Assembly (NCBI GenBank): GCA_023548195.1
Contig: JAJHZJ010000577.1
Location: 1,418,574 to 1,482,573 of the forward strand
DNA length: 64,000 bases
From: Bettongia penicillata ogilbyi
Lineage: Eukaryota; Chordata; Mammalia; Diprotodontia; Potoroidae
Direction: 5' to 3'
The notes beneath the pieces were generated by a model that was given only the letters and a program-made list of their open reading frames with translations, did no database searches and was not told the origin of the DNA. Made by a program: the position numbers and the translations under genes. Numbering within the stretch: the stretch's first letter is position 1; each line of letters starts with the position of its first letter. Shown here piece after piece: positions 34,091 through 45,539 of the stretch.

Positions 34091-34374
34091 TAATATTTTA
34101 CTCCAAAAAAGGGGGGTGAGGAGAAACTGACATGTCTTTCTTAGGGAAGTGATTAAATTGCTAAAAATACAGGAGGTCTCCCTTCAAGATGTTTTTAGTC
34201 TGACACACAAGCCCCTGCCAAAGTCTTCCCCTCTTTGCTCATTGTAAATGTGAAGATCACCCACTGGGCAAGCAGAGAACAATGTCTAATAAGTTCTACT
34301 AAGTTGAAAGGTGAAACGTTATCCACTTTCTGACATAGAGGTGCAATCCTGGTAGAGATGGATTCAAGGAGTAG

Positions 34375-34640
34375 AATTATAGGTGTATCATATATTGCAT
34401 ATTATATATGGTATACAATAAATATACACATTTATCTAGACTTAGACATACTTTCTGTGTGACCTTGGGCAAGTCACTGTGTCTCAATTTCCTCATTTGT
34501 AATATAAGGATAGTAATAGCACCTACTTCCCAGGGTTGTTATGAGGCTTAAATGACATACTGTTTTAAAATGCTTTACAACTCTTAAAGCACTATATATG
34601 TTAGCTACAAGATGTTAAAAATGTTAGCTATTATAAACTT
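34375..34640 (+). repeat. MIR/THER1-like SINE
   Basis: 'tctgtgtgaccttgggcaagtcactgtgtctcaatttcctcatttgtaatataaggatagtaatagcacctacttcc', then 'aaaatgctttacaactcttaaagcac'. Confidence 0.8.
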
Positions 34641-34644
34641 ATAT

Positions 34645-35740
34645 ATGTATGTGTATATGTGGATGCATATACAACTGTCAGTCATATATGTATAAATAAA
34701 TTATTCACATAGCTACTGAGGAAATTTATTTTGGTTGACTACATATATGGTACAAGGATTTTTTTCCTCAGTGGAGTAGAGGTAAGAGAAAAAATAGATT
34801 TCTGTTAAACAAAAATATAAAATTTAATTAAAAAAAAAAAACCATCCCAGTTAGGGTAGTCTGTATGGCTGCTGTTCCAGGATCTTTCTCTCTATATTTG
34901 CATAGGCTCATTGCCAGACGGACCACAGGATGATGACTTTTTAGTTGTAGCTCCTAAGATCTGAAAGTCTGTAAGCTGCCTCAGCAAATGAAACAACAGC
35001 ACCATTGGAGTTAGAGGCCCCAGAAGCCTTTCCTACCAAATGACATTATAATACCTTCCCAACCACGTCCACTTTTTATGTTATCTTCTGAACTGTTGCC
35101 AGCATCTTGTGAAAAATACTGGAGACTGTGCCTAGTTTTAGAAGAGACATCCAAGATTCAAGATACAAGGACCATCAAGGACAAAAGAGAATTTTTACCC
35201 CAAAATTGAGTCTTCTTATACTAAAAATCAAATTTGGGTTGTAAAGAATATTTTCAGGAAAAATGATAATAAAAGTGGTAATAAAGATAAGGTAAAGATG
35301 TCTGAAAAATTATATGATTATACATGAGAAAGTTTCACATTATATTAAAATCTTTTAACCTTTAGAGTAAATGTTAGCAATAATACAGGGAAAAGTACAA
35401 GTGGTACAGTTTGCAAATAGTTACTGAAAAACCTTTTTCAATTTCTCTTATCTGATAGCACCACCTAATGGGATTAAAAGGAATATGTTATCTGCTCTTA
35501 AGGATTTTCATTAGCTGTTATATGTGTATCTATGTGTCCAAGTGTCTGAAATCACCTTGGTAGAGAAAGACAGCTTCTATATTCATGGGATACCAAATAA
35601 ATGTGAGATATGACACAAATTGTGATTATATGTGCTTATCCTTTCAGTCTGAAAATAATACACAGAAGGGATAGTTTACTATAAAAGAACGTACACCTTT
35701 GTCATGACTATAAATACAGCATCTCATTCGTGTACACAGT
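34645..35740. other. Unique non-coding DNA
   Basis: TATG-rich microsatellite near 34635-34700; otherwise no gene or repeat recognised. Confidence 0.35.
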
Positions 35741-35744
35741 GAAT

Positions 35745-35912
35745 GGGGTTCAAAGGAGCTAGTTCCACTCCCAACTCTGGCACTCACTAGTATGATGTTG
35801 TCGGGAGAGTCATTTCACACTTCTCTGTTAATTCATTTTTAAAATGAAGGCTTTTGAATCAGTTGCTTCTAAGATCCCTTCTGGGACTAAGAGCCTATGA
35901 TTCTGCTATTAA
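35745..35912 (+). repeat. MIR3-like SINE
   Basis: 'gttccactcccaactctggcactcactagtatg', 'gagagtcatttcacacttctctgtt', 'ttctaagatcccttctgggactaagagcctatgattct'. Confidence 0.65.
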
Positions 35913-36635
35913 AATAACTTTATTTAGCTTTATCATCATAAAGACATTTGAAATAAAGATATACATATAGATTTAATCTTTATCATGCCTACCAACAAGC
36001 TGATTTATTTCTGAGTCAAACAATAAACCAAACTTCCTAATGGAAATTTTAGATAGCAAGATTGGTCCCTGTACAGCAGATGCATTCATACATACATATT
36101 AATACAGATTCATGTATAAATGAATATATATTTATACACAATATACTACATATCATGTTTACTATATACATAATATGCTACATATCATATATGATATGTA
36201 ATATATATTCATATACATATGTGAATGTACTACATGTGTGTCTTTTGATAACCTTATTTAATATAATTAGATTCCTTTATAATCTGATGAATTTTATTCT
36301 AGATCTTTGAAAACATAATCATAAGAAATAGTTCATAGATTCCATTGGACTTCCAAAGAAATATTTGACAACACTCCCACCCCAAAATTAGAATCCTTGC
36401 TGCTAGTGGCTTTAAAGGATTTATGAACCACTGACAGTTTAAGATTACTTGAATACTTAAGAATGTTTATTATGGGCTCAGAGTTTTCATATCCAGGGAA
36501 ACCTGACCAAATTAGCATGACTAATAAAATTTGTATTGCTCCCTTAAAAGAATGATTATTCAAGATAATCTGCATCTTGAGATCCTGGTAGAGGGGAACA
36601 GGGCAATTTGACAAACACAAGACATAGAATTATAT
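35913..36635. other. Unique AT-rich DNA
   Basis: Imperfect TATA/CATA-rich stretch at 36080-36230. No gene recognised. Confidence 0.35.
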
Positions 36636-36639
36636 TAGA

Positions 36640-36815
36640 AGTGAAAAAGATTTTGGAGATTCTCTATCCTAATCCAGTCATTTGACATCTGAGGAACCTT
36701 AGGCACAGAAACTTGATGTAACTTGCTCAATGAGGTCACATAACTAGTTCGCAACAGTGGAGACTTAGAACCCGATCCCTTGATTCCCAGTGACCTGACG
36801 TTTTATGCTATACAA
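36640..36815 (+). repeat. MAR1-like SINE
   Basis: 'tttggagattctctatcctaatccagtcatttgacatctgaggaacc' and 'gaggtcacataactagttcgcaacagtggag'. Confidence 0.6.
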
Positions 36816-36929
36816 AAGTATTATTCAAGTAAGTCAGATTTTCTGTAAAATGTAGCATTTTTTTGAATAGCAATATAAAAGATAATCGACTCTTTCAAAT
36901 GTTCATTGTTTGATTTGAAATGTGCGGTT

Positions 36930-37115
36930 GGAGATGGAGAGTTGTGATACAAAGTACATTGTAAGCACTCTGGTTTTTGAGTCAAAGGATGTGGTTTAGA
37001 TCCTGACTTTAAGCTCAGTAAGTCACTTAATCTCTCTGATTCTTAGTTCATCATCTGTGAAAGGTGGTTGAACTAGACAGCTTTCTAAGTGTCCTTCAAG
37101 CTTCGAACTAAAGCA
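36930..37115 (+). repeat. MIR3-like SINE
   Basis: 'tttttgagtcaaaggatgtggtttagatcctgac', 'taagtcacttaatctctctgattct', 'gttgaactagacagctttctaag'. Confidence 0.65.
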
Positions 37116-37768
37116 CACTCAAACCATACAAATATGTATTCACAATGCCAGTGGAAATTATTGAAGGTTATCAGATACTTTGGAGTGTTTGTACCCCAGC
37201 TTCCTATATTAGTACAGATAAGTGAGAAGGGGCTGCATTTGGTATGGCTTTTTCCAAGTAAAACATTACTTTCTGAAGGGGTTTCCCACTATTAAACTTG
37301 TTCAAGCTGTGCATTTCATTTTCCAAGAAAAAGAAACATGATTGTAATTGCATCAAAATGGTAGAAATCATTGACAACTTTAAGAATTCTAAATTAGATC
37401 TAGCCTGAGGGTGGAGATTACTTTTTTATAGTACTGGCTGCTATGATGAATTTAATGGATTTGCTAAGCTGTTGCTAAATAAATGTTTCCATGGGGGGAA
37501 AAACACAAATTAATTGATGATGTTATAGAGATGGTAAATTTGGTTAGAGTTTCAATTAGATTTGCTGCATAGTACTTGAAGTATAGATGTAGTAATTGGT
37601 TCTTTATCGATTGATAAAGAATGTTATGACCCATGTATCAATATTAAATCTCTAATATCTTTTTGAGTGATAGGATGATTTTAAAGATAGACATAAATAT
37701 AAATCTTAATCATTTTTAAATGCTATGATTTTTTTAGTTTACATAAGGGAAAGTTTATAGGATAGCTT
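37116..37768. other. Unique non-coding DNA
   Basis: No gene or repeat recognised. Confidence 0.35.
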
Positions 37769-37769
37769 T

Positions 37770-37948
37770 CATGGAAGTGGAAGCATACTTGTCTGGAAGC
37801 CAGGAGGCTTGAGCTCTAGTCCTAGCTCTTACACTGAGTAATTGTGTGACACTGCACAGATCACTAAATTTCTTCATTTAAACATGTGAAAGTTGGATTA
37901 AATGATGTCTACAAAGATCCCTTTCAGGTCTAACATTCTGTAATTTTT
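37770..37948 (+). repeat. MIR3-like SINE
   Basis: 'gtctggaagccaggaggcttgagctctagtcctagctc', 'aattgtgtgacactgcacagatcac', 'agttggattaaatgatgtctacaaagatccctttcaggtctaacattctgt'. Confidence 0.75.
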
Positions 37949-37949
37949 C

Positions 37950-38605
37950 TGTGTATTGTATGTAGTTGATTTATCAGTCAACGTACTCTTACATGCCAAG
38001 AGGGACCATAGGCTCGGAGTATGACATGAAGCTATTGAGAATGCTGAAGCAGCAGTTCTCATAACTTCCTATTAAGCTCCTTAACTTTGAAGTGAGGAAA
38101 GAAAAGATACGCATGAGAAAGAGAAATCTGTATTTTGCACCTGTTTGGTAGTCATAGAGAATGAGAGATCAGGCTGCAGTCATTGAGTTTCTTTTCTATT
38201 CAGAAATAGTCCTAAATAAGACCCTCCCTGGTAGAAATAGGGAATATGTTGTCTACCCTTAAGGACTACCCCCTAGAAAAAGAGAATATTTGACTTCTGG
38301 ACATGTGATTCAAATTATTCCTGGGATCTTGAATTCACATAGCTACTTCCCATTTATTTTATTTTATTTTCAGCTACTTTTTATTTATGCAAGTAAAAGA
38401 TCTTGCTGTTTTACAGAGGATTTTTACTCTTTTTCCTCCTTCTCTGACAACACTGACTTTTTTCTGTCACTTAGCCATCGAAAAACACAATTAGTTTGTA
38501 TCTATAATTTAAAAAAAGTAACATCCTTTTAGCTTACTGTTCCTTCTGGTTTCTTCCCCTTATCTCTACTCTTACTTATGAACAATCTCTACAATCTCAG
38601 CAAGC
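37950..38605. other. Unique non-coding DNA
   Basis: No gene or repeat recognised. Confidence 0.35.
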
Positions 38606-38609
38606 ATGT

Positions 38610-38963
38610 TTTACTTTTGTTAGTGTCCATAAACACTATGTGAGACACTGAAAGATATACAAAGATTAAAGTTCCTCATGGAATTCACAGTTCAATATGG
38701 GATTTAGACACAGAGATATGCACGAAAAACTATAATATAAGATGATACCAGGAAAATGCACAGGAGAGACGCAATCCAAATGTTATACAAAGTCTGAGGA
38801 AGAAGGAATCATTCATTACTTATTGGAGGATTATAGACGCCTTAAAGAAGATGGCATTTTTACTGGACCTGGATGAATAAGCAGGATTTCAGCAAGTGAG
38901 ATGAGGAGGGAGAACATTTCAAGAGTAAAGGAGGCATCATCCAGGTGGGACATCCACAGAGGG
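38610..38963 (-). repeat. L2 LINE, 3' part
   Basis: Antisense L2 in heavily diverged form: 'agtgtccataaacactatgtgagacactg', 'ttcctcatggaattcacagttcaatatggg', 'ggacctggatgaataagcaggatttcagc'. Its continuation lies beyond the SINE, from 39430. Confidence 0.55.
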
Positions 38964-38964
38964 C

Positions 38965-38966
<2 letters not shown>

Positions 38967-39023
<57 letters not shown>

Positions 39024-39120
39024 TATGTGTGTACATATGTGTAAATGTGTGTATGTATGTGTATGGGTATGTATGTGTATGGGTATGTATGTGTGCGTGT
39101 GTGTATGTCTGTATGTGTAT
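38967..39120. repeat. (GT)n / GTAT microsatellite
   Basis: About 25 GT units followed by about 100 bp of GTGTAT and GGTATGTAT variants. Val/Cys and His/Thr frames here are artefacts. Confidence 0.95.
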
Positions 39121-39422
39121 CCTTCGTTGCCAAAGAAGACCATGCCATCAGAGAAATGATGACACGACTTGCACTTGACTTTGTTTTCAGTGAGGGAGGG
39201 CTGTGCAGGTCACCAGCCTCACTTCTTCTCCAGAACCATCTGAATTCAGGGACTAGATATTCATCAGAATGACTGAAGATGACCCAGGATGAGGCAACTG
39301 GGGTTAAATGACTTGCCCAAGGTGACACAGCTAGTGAGTGTCAAGTGTCTGAGGTGAGATTTGAACTCAGGTCCTCCTGACTCCTGCAGTGGTGCTCTAT
39401 CCAGTGTACCACCTCGCTGCCC
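39121..39422 (+). repeat. Composite marsupial SINE
   Basis: The head 'cttcgttgccaaagaagaccatgccatcagagaaatgatgacacgacttgcacttgac' is a marsupial SINE head; the second part 'gttaaatgacttgcccaaggtgacacagctagtgag ... accacctcgctgcccc' is the reverse complement of a tRNA-SINE head. It interrupts the L2 copy. Confidence 0.8.
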
Positions 39423-39429
39423 CTAACAG

Positions 39430-39925
39430 AAGGATAGAAGATATGCATGTAGGATAGTAGACCAGTTTTACTAGAGTACAATGCATGTGGAGGAGAAGAT
39501 TTTTGTGTGTGTGCATGTGTGTGTGCATACGTGTGTATGTGTAAAATAATCCTGGACAGACACGAAGGTGCTACCATTTCAAGTTCTTTGAATACTATGT
39601 TAACAAAGATTAAACCTGATTGCGATTTCCTGGTGTACTGACATATAATAAGGAATGACAGAGCAGGAATTTTTAGCACAGGAGTAACAGAATTATGCAT
39701 AATTAATTTGTCAGCAATCTAAAGACTAGATTGGAAAGGGAAGAAAGGTGAATTTGGGAGATGAGTTAGATAACAATTGTAATGATCCAGAGGGAAGGCT
39801 AAAAGTGTTGTCACTAGTATGACTGCAGTGGAAGTAGGGAAGAGGGAATGGATTCGTGAAAGATTATATGGGTAGCATCTCACTGACAATTTGTAAGTGT
39901 TATAGTGATTAATGGACAAAAACTG
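39430..39925 (-). repeat. L2 LINE, continued
   Basis: Antisense L2 landmarks: 'gtaatgatccagagggaaggctaaaagtg', 'atgactgcagtggaagtagggaagagggaatgg' match the 'tagtccaggcgagagatgatgg' part of ORF2. A GTGTGCATGTG tract at 39503-39542 interrupts it. Confidence 0.55.
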
Positions 39926-40084
39926 GTCAAAGTCTGGCTAAAGAAAAAGATGTGAAGAAAGGAATAGCCCAGGCTTAGAATGGAAGGAAGTGGACTGACG
40001 CCCAGGTTCACCCTCTAGCAAAGGTTCTTTGATCTGCTTTTCTAGGAAAGATTACTTAAAATGGGTAAGCAATTCTACTTTTAA

Positions 40085-40625
40085 TTACATCCACTAGTTC
40101 AGGGGAAAAGTCAGCACCCTGAATTTCAGAGAAAATACGAGCAGAAAAATTAACGCAAAGACCAACAGACAAGGCTCTGACTACCTGAAATCAAAGCAAT
40201 ATTGTGATACATTTTGCATACCACACTTGACTGAGAGAGTCTTTACATCTGAGCAGTCAGGGTCTGAACATATGGCTACTCTGAGTCTCGACCAGGAAAC
40301 CAAACAATCCTTCTCATAAGTGAACCCTCAAAGCTAAACACCAACTCAGAGTATATATACACTTCTCAGAAGGCATCACAAGCTTCATGACTCAGTGCCT
40401 AATCAACTTAGTATCAAAAGATGTGAAAACATTCCTCCTCTAAATGAGCTTCTCTTTAAGCAAGCTCCTCTGTGCCACATGAGGCCTTTTAATGGACAGG
40501 GAAGATCTTATTATCCCATTAACTTTCCAGTCTGTCAATTGAATGTACATTTGCCCATATGTTTCATGTTCAAATATTCCATCTTTAGGAGGTAAATGGG
40601 GGTGGGATAAGGAATAAGGATAAGG
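40085..40625. repeat. Possible retroviral LTR-like repeat
   Basis: A block of different texture inside the L2 copy ('cattttgcataccacacttgactgagagagtctttac', 'catgactcagtgcctaatcaacttagtatc'). I suspect an old LTR but see no certain TG...CA ends, no primer-binding site and no coding part. Confidence 0.25.
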
Positions 40626-41129
40626 TCCTTTATCTTAGAAACTGGCACATATATTATATTAGATATCTATAATGAGTGGAGAGATAGCTTCAAGGAGGAC
40701 TATAAAAATGCAGCAAGAATTAAAGACAGGTTACGATAGCCAGAAAAATGCATCCATCATTAACTGTGGGAATTAAGGAAATGAGAGCAATCAGAGAAGG
40801 ATAGTTACCAAAGCAAAATGTTTGAACTTGTACTACATAAATTGCAGCAGATAATGACTAGGTTGGGATATCTGGGAGGAAAGACTAAGTGACATTAGAA
40901 GAATATCAGAGGAGAGATATCTTCTAGTGTCATGGAAATGGGAAGATAGTGACTGAATAAGGCATAGATAATATCTTGTTTTCAGATGCTACCAGGCACT
41001 AAGACTATGTATCTACCTCAAGGTCAGTCCTGACACATTTCTGTTGGAGTCATGAAAACTCTATAAAGCATTTGGAAAAATCCATGTTGCTCTGAATTAC
41101 TTCACAGTCTCAGAAGGCTATGACCAAAT

Positions 41130-41725
41130 GGAAAAGCAAATTTGGGAACTAACAATTAGATGTGGGGGAAGAAGAAGATAAAAAATGGTAAATGGTAGTG
41201 TTACTTACAAAGAAGAAGGTCAGAAAGGGGAACGGAGAAAGATCAGTTTGGGTTTGAACATGTTGCGTTTCAGATGCTATGATGGATTTTAAGTGAAAAT
41301 AACTATCAGTACTTTGATATGAGTCTCTGCATCTAAAGCCCAGCAAAAATGGTCAGGACTGGATATGTAGATCTGTGAATCATCCTGTATAATAGTTGAG
41401 TTATTAATAGTTGACAGTTGGTGATAGATGGGAGTGAATAAAATAGTCAAGGGACAGAACAAGAGAGAGATGAGGACTGAGGACGGAACCATGGGGGATA
41501 CCAAGATTTAGATGGCAGGAAGAAGTAGAAGAGCTAGCAGAAAGACAAAGAGTAGTTAAAGAAGTAGGACATGAGCTAGGAGAGTGTAATGACTCAGAAG
41601 TCAAGGAAAAAGGGTAATTCCAGAAGGAAAGAGTGGTCAATAATTTGGAAAACTGAAAAGAAGTTATGGTGAAGGTCTTTGGATTTAGTGATTTGGATGT
41701 CTTTATTGATCTTGTATCGTTAGGC
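41130..41725 (-). repeat. L2 LINE ORF2 fragment
   Basis: Antisense L2: 'tttgggtttgaacatgttgcgtttcagatg', 'ggatatgtagatctgtgaatcatcctg', 'atgaggactgaggacggaaccatgggggataccaagatttag'. These follow 39430-39925 in L2 order. Confidence 0.7.
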
Positions 41726-41882
41726 TCATTTTCAAGAAATTAGATCAAGGAAGGGAGAAGAGAAATGTTATAAACTAGAGGGGTCAAGTGGAAACTTTCT
41801 TGGATTGGGAATACCAAAATATCTTTGTAGGCAGCTATAAAAGAGCCATTAGAGAGGGGGAAAAATAAATGTACATCGGCAC

Positions 41883-41933
<51 letters not shown>
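41883..41933. repeat. (TG)n microsatellite
   Basis: About 25 uninterrupted TG units. Confidence 0.95.
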
Positions 41934-41935
<2 letters not shown>

Positions 41936-41999
41936 GATCTAAACTCTTCTACTTATCTAGAACTTCTATTTCTCTCCTGGAGTATCTACAACTTAACTT

Positions 42000-42150
42000 G
42001 TATCCTCACTAAGTGATTAAACTCCAGTATTCTATCTAACCTGTCTAGAGTAATCAATGACTCACTGACCAAATGGTTACTCTCGTCAAACTTTCCTCTG
42101 TGTTTTACATTGTATATCATCCTCTTGTCTCTGTGGAGAAGTCTGGCACC
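42000..42150 (+). repeat. L2 LINE ORF2 fragment
   Basis: 'aatggttactctcgtcaaactttcctctgtgttttacattgtatatcatc' corresponds to the L2 'ggtcacttttcagtcctcatc ... gacactgttgatcac' region. Confidence 0.5.
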
Positions 42151-42424
42151 AACTACCATATGCTAATTACATACTGTATCAGTCAAGCCAATAAAATTTT
42201 TCCAGTTGAGACAGTAGGGAATGCACAGTTGCTAACAAACCAGTTTAGCTGTTTATTGGACAAAGGATAAATGCAGACACAGATGCAATTCCCAAAGTCT
42301 TAGCACTTCCCAAATCTGGAATATGCAGTAGCATGGATAATATAAGAGCTCCTGGCAACTGGGAAATGCTTAGCCTTAACTCAGACCCCTTTGGCCCAAA
42401 TTTATCCAATGAATTGAGTATGAG

Positions 42425-42680
42425 TTTTAAATATTTATTATTTTTGTTCAGTCATTTCAATTTTACCCAACTTTTCACATCCCCATTTTGGGTTTTCTTG
42501 GCAAAGATAGTGGAGTGATTTACCATTTCCTTCTCCAACTCATTTGACAGATGAGGAAACTGAGCCAAACAGGGTTAAGTGACTTGCCCAGGGTCACACA
42601 GCTAATGGGAGTCTGATGACAGATTTGGACTGAGGTCTTCCCAATTCCAGGTCCCCACTGCTCTACCTAGCCTCCCTTAC
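42425..42680 (-). repeat. tRNA/RTE-type marsupial SINE
   Basis: 'ttttgttcagtcatttcaattttac', 'cattttgggttttcttggcaaagatagtggagtgatttaccatttccttctccaactcatttgacagatgaggaaactg' is the RTE-derived 3' end; 'gttaagtgacttgcccagggtcacacagctaatg' is the tRNA-derived head, both in reverse complement. Confidence 0.8.
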
Positions 42681-43510
42681 TGAGCAGTATTACCCGAGAG
42701 GAATATTTCAGTTGATAACAGTAGGAATGGCTCAAGAGAGATAAAACATTATTGTGTTGATAAGCATCAGAGCTATATAATAAGCAATCAGCTATTAACC
42801 AATAACAGCAGGAGAATTTGAGTTCCATTGTATCCATATTGTGTAAGTATAAAATGTATTTCAAAATACACAGAAATTCAAACCATTGAAAAAGAAATGG
42901 TCTGTCCCCTAGTTCATGGTCTTCTTGGTCTATACAAAGACAACACAAATCTGCATACTTGATGAATTGACACCCTTACATTTTTCTAGTCCTCTCCTAT
43001 TGCTTCTGTGACAACTTTTTTTGGTGTTTTCTTTATTAGTTTTTCTTCTTTCCCCTCAACCATTGACTATAACAGACCCTAGCACTAAGCCCATAATCTT
43101 TTGTTTTCTTTCCCTACATTCCCCCACCTAAGGAAGTCAGTTCACCTTTGATCACAATTTCTGATCAAGCTTTTTACACATCATCTATATCCTGGGATTC
43201 TTGAAGTCACTGCCCTGAGTCACAAACCTTCTTGCTTTCTTGTTCTAATTCTCCAGGCTACTGGGGATTACTTTTCCATTCTGTGCCATTAATAAAATAC
43301 TTTCCATTCACCTTAACCAAGTAATCCATAGCAAAGCTTGATCAGGAAATTGAGGCAACATCCAGTTAATTAATGTGCCCAATAAACTTTTTCAGTAGGT
43401 AATTCAAGCAATATAGTACATTACCCCTTTTGCTGGATAATATAAACATCTGTTTTGTTTTGACCTCAGAGACTTAATATTATTGAGAATATTCAGCCAG
43501 ATCTTCAAAC
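42681..43510. other. Non-coding DNA, part probably L2
   Basis: 42950-43150 resembles a diverged sense L2 ORF2 piece. The rest is unassigned. Confidence 0.3.
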
Positions 43511-43514
43511 ATCA

Positions 43515-43735
43515 GTTGACTTATCACTGATGTAGAGGAAAGAGGATTTAATTTGAAATCAAGGGACACAGACTCATTCCCTGGTTCTGAAACTTGGTAC
43601 CTTTCTAGCTTTAGTAAAACCACATAATCTTTCCAGTTCTCAGCATCCTTATCTGAATAATCAGAGTTAGACAAGATGATCTCAAAGGTACCTTACTAGA
43701 AGGCACTAATTTTATGATCTTATGAACCAATGATC
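43515..43735 (+). repeat. MIR3-like SINE
   Basis: 'gaaatcaagggacacagactcattccctggttctgaaac', 'cagttctcagcatccttatctg', 'gttagacaagatgatctcaaaggtacc', 'ttttatgatcttatga'. Confidence 0.65.
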
Positions 43736-44500
43736 ACTTGCTGCCTCTGAAAATCTGCTTAGGAGGACTTTATCACAAATAATGACTGCATGTGCCCTTG
43801 TTTTACACTGAAAAAGGTAGCCTATGTGGATACACATACAAATATGTATGCGTTCCAAATTATGGTGATATTTAATTTCTTGTAGGTTTCACAGAAGTGA
43901 TAATTATGTTAGTAGTATTAAACAAACGTTTAAAGGACTCTTCTTATGCACACATATATATTCTCCAGGTTTCCAGTATGAGTATTTTTATAAAAATAAG
44001 AAATTACTTTTCATGTTCTTGTTTTTCTCTTCCTTCCTTCTTTCTTCTTCCTTCCTTTCTTCTTTTTTCAGCATATATTATTTAAGACATGGAAACTGAT
44101 TTATAATGGAAATACAAGGATTACATTCAAGCAGTGCAATGAATTGATGTAGACCGAATGACTGTCACAAAGATCTGTGAGCCCTGTATATGTCTGTCAG
44201 CGTGATTTAAAGTGTGTGTTGTAGAGTTTTCCATCATTTATTTTACACATATTTTTTAAAAATAAAAAATCTTTTGGAAGCATACAAAATCAAGATTGTA
44301 AAGGACTCATTTCCCCACAAAGCCAGGGTTTTAGTGCACTGTAATCTGTCATGTCTGTGATATCATCAACCCACAGCCTGCTATGAACCTTAATTGATCT
44401 CAAAATCAACGCATATGAGAGTTTCTTCCACTAGTCTAAAAGGATGCGGGAGGGAGAGCATGAAGCATGATGTTTTTGTGGAGAAGGGCGGGTCACAGAT
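43736..44500. other. Unique non-coding DNA
   Basis: Short CTTC-rich tract at 44025-44070; no gene recognised. Confidence 0.35.
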
Positions 44501-44504
44501 TTTA

Positions 44505-44560
44505 TATACACACATACATATATGCATATACACACACATATATACATATGTGTGTATATA
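44505..44560. repeat. CATA/TATG microsatellite
   Basis: Irregular acacatacatata units running into the LINE 3' end. Confidence 0.85.
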
Positions 44561-45318
44561 TGTTGGTTGTTTTCCTTTATTCTTGAAGAGGATCAAAATG
44601 GCATCACTATGATAAAGTCAAGTTTCAATGTATCCGATCCTGGCTGATCAGACCAATAAGAGCTCGGAATGCTCTAGCACAGATTTGGTGCAGATATTCC
44701 ATGTGAATATTTGGTGTGGATACTCCAAATTTGCACATGCTATATTTCCTTTGTGTTTCAATTCTCCTTTGCTCATAGAGAACAGCGCCTTTTCTGATGT
44801 GGGCACACCATGCTGAGCGGTCCTGTGCCAGTGTCTCCCATGTTGCACAGTCAAATCCAAAGTTCTTGAGAGAGACCTTGAGAGTGACTTTGTATCACTT
44901 CTTCTGAACACCAAGTGATTGCCGCCCCATGCAAGTTCTCCATAAAATAGCCTTTCTGGCAAGCATACATTTTACATTTGAACAACGTGGCCTGCCCATC
45001 GGAGTTGTGCTCTTTGAAGTATACTTTGAATGCCTGGCTGTTTAGTTTGAGTAAGGACCTCAGTATCTGGTACCTTATCCTGTCAGGTGATCTTCAGAAT
45101 CTTCCTAAGACAGTTCAAATGGAAGTGATTCAGTTCTGGTAGACTGTCCCTGTTTCACAGGCATACAACGATGAGGTCAGCACAATGGCTCTGTAGACCT
45201 GCAGTTTGGTAGTCAGTCTAATACCTCTTCTCTCCCACACTTTTCTTCCAAGTTTCCCAGATACTGAGTGAACTCTGACAATGTGTGCATCAACCTCATT
45301 GTCAATGTGTACATCCCA
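44555..45318 (-). pseudogene. RTE-type LINE, ORF C-terminus and 3' end
   Basis: On the minus strand 45090-44930 reads as CLRKILKITCQDKVPDTEVL, then a stretch with QAIQSI-type residues and LRWAGHVVQM, then MPERLFYGEL at 44962. This is the end of RTE-clade reverse transcriptases (the ...W.D.IP..EVL ... QLRWAGHV.RM ... motif). Stops and frameshifts are present. The 3' end 'ttcttgaagaggatcaaaatggc' is also the source of local SINE heads. Not functional. Confidence 0.7.
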
Positions 45319-45342
45319 AGGCAGGTTAGTATTTAATATATA

Positions 45343-45348
45343 TACTCA

Positions 45349-45415
<67 letters not shown>

Positions 45416-45476
45416 GTATGTATATATACACTTGCATGTACATACATATATATATATACACATATATATATATATC
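45343..45476. repeat. (CA)n(TA)n microsatellite
   Basis: About 14 CA units followed by about 17 TA units and further TACATA/TATA sequence. Confidence 0.95.
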
Positions 45477-45539
45477 CTTTTTAGTGATATGCCTACAATG
45501 AATGACAGTAAAAAATCATTAAAGATGAAAGGATAGTTG

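Noticed and set aside
38831..39328. 165-codon frame with long His-Thr repeats
   Set aside because: Translation of the (GT)n tract and the adjoining SINE.
40085..40625. Definite endogenous retrovirus
   Set aside because: No gag, pol or env reading, no primer-binding site and no clear LTR ends; kept only as a low-confidence LTR-like block.
44648..44962. 104-codon frame beginning MPERLFYGEL as a host gene
   Set aside because: The motif and flanks belong to an RTE-type reverse transcriptase tail with stops before and after.
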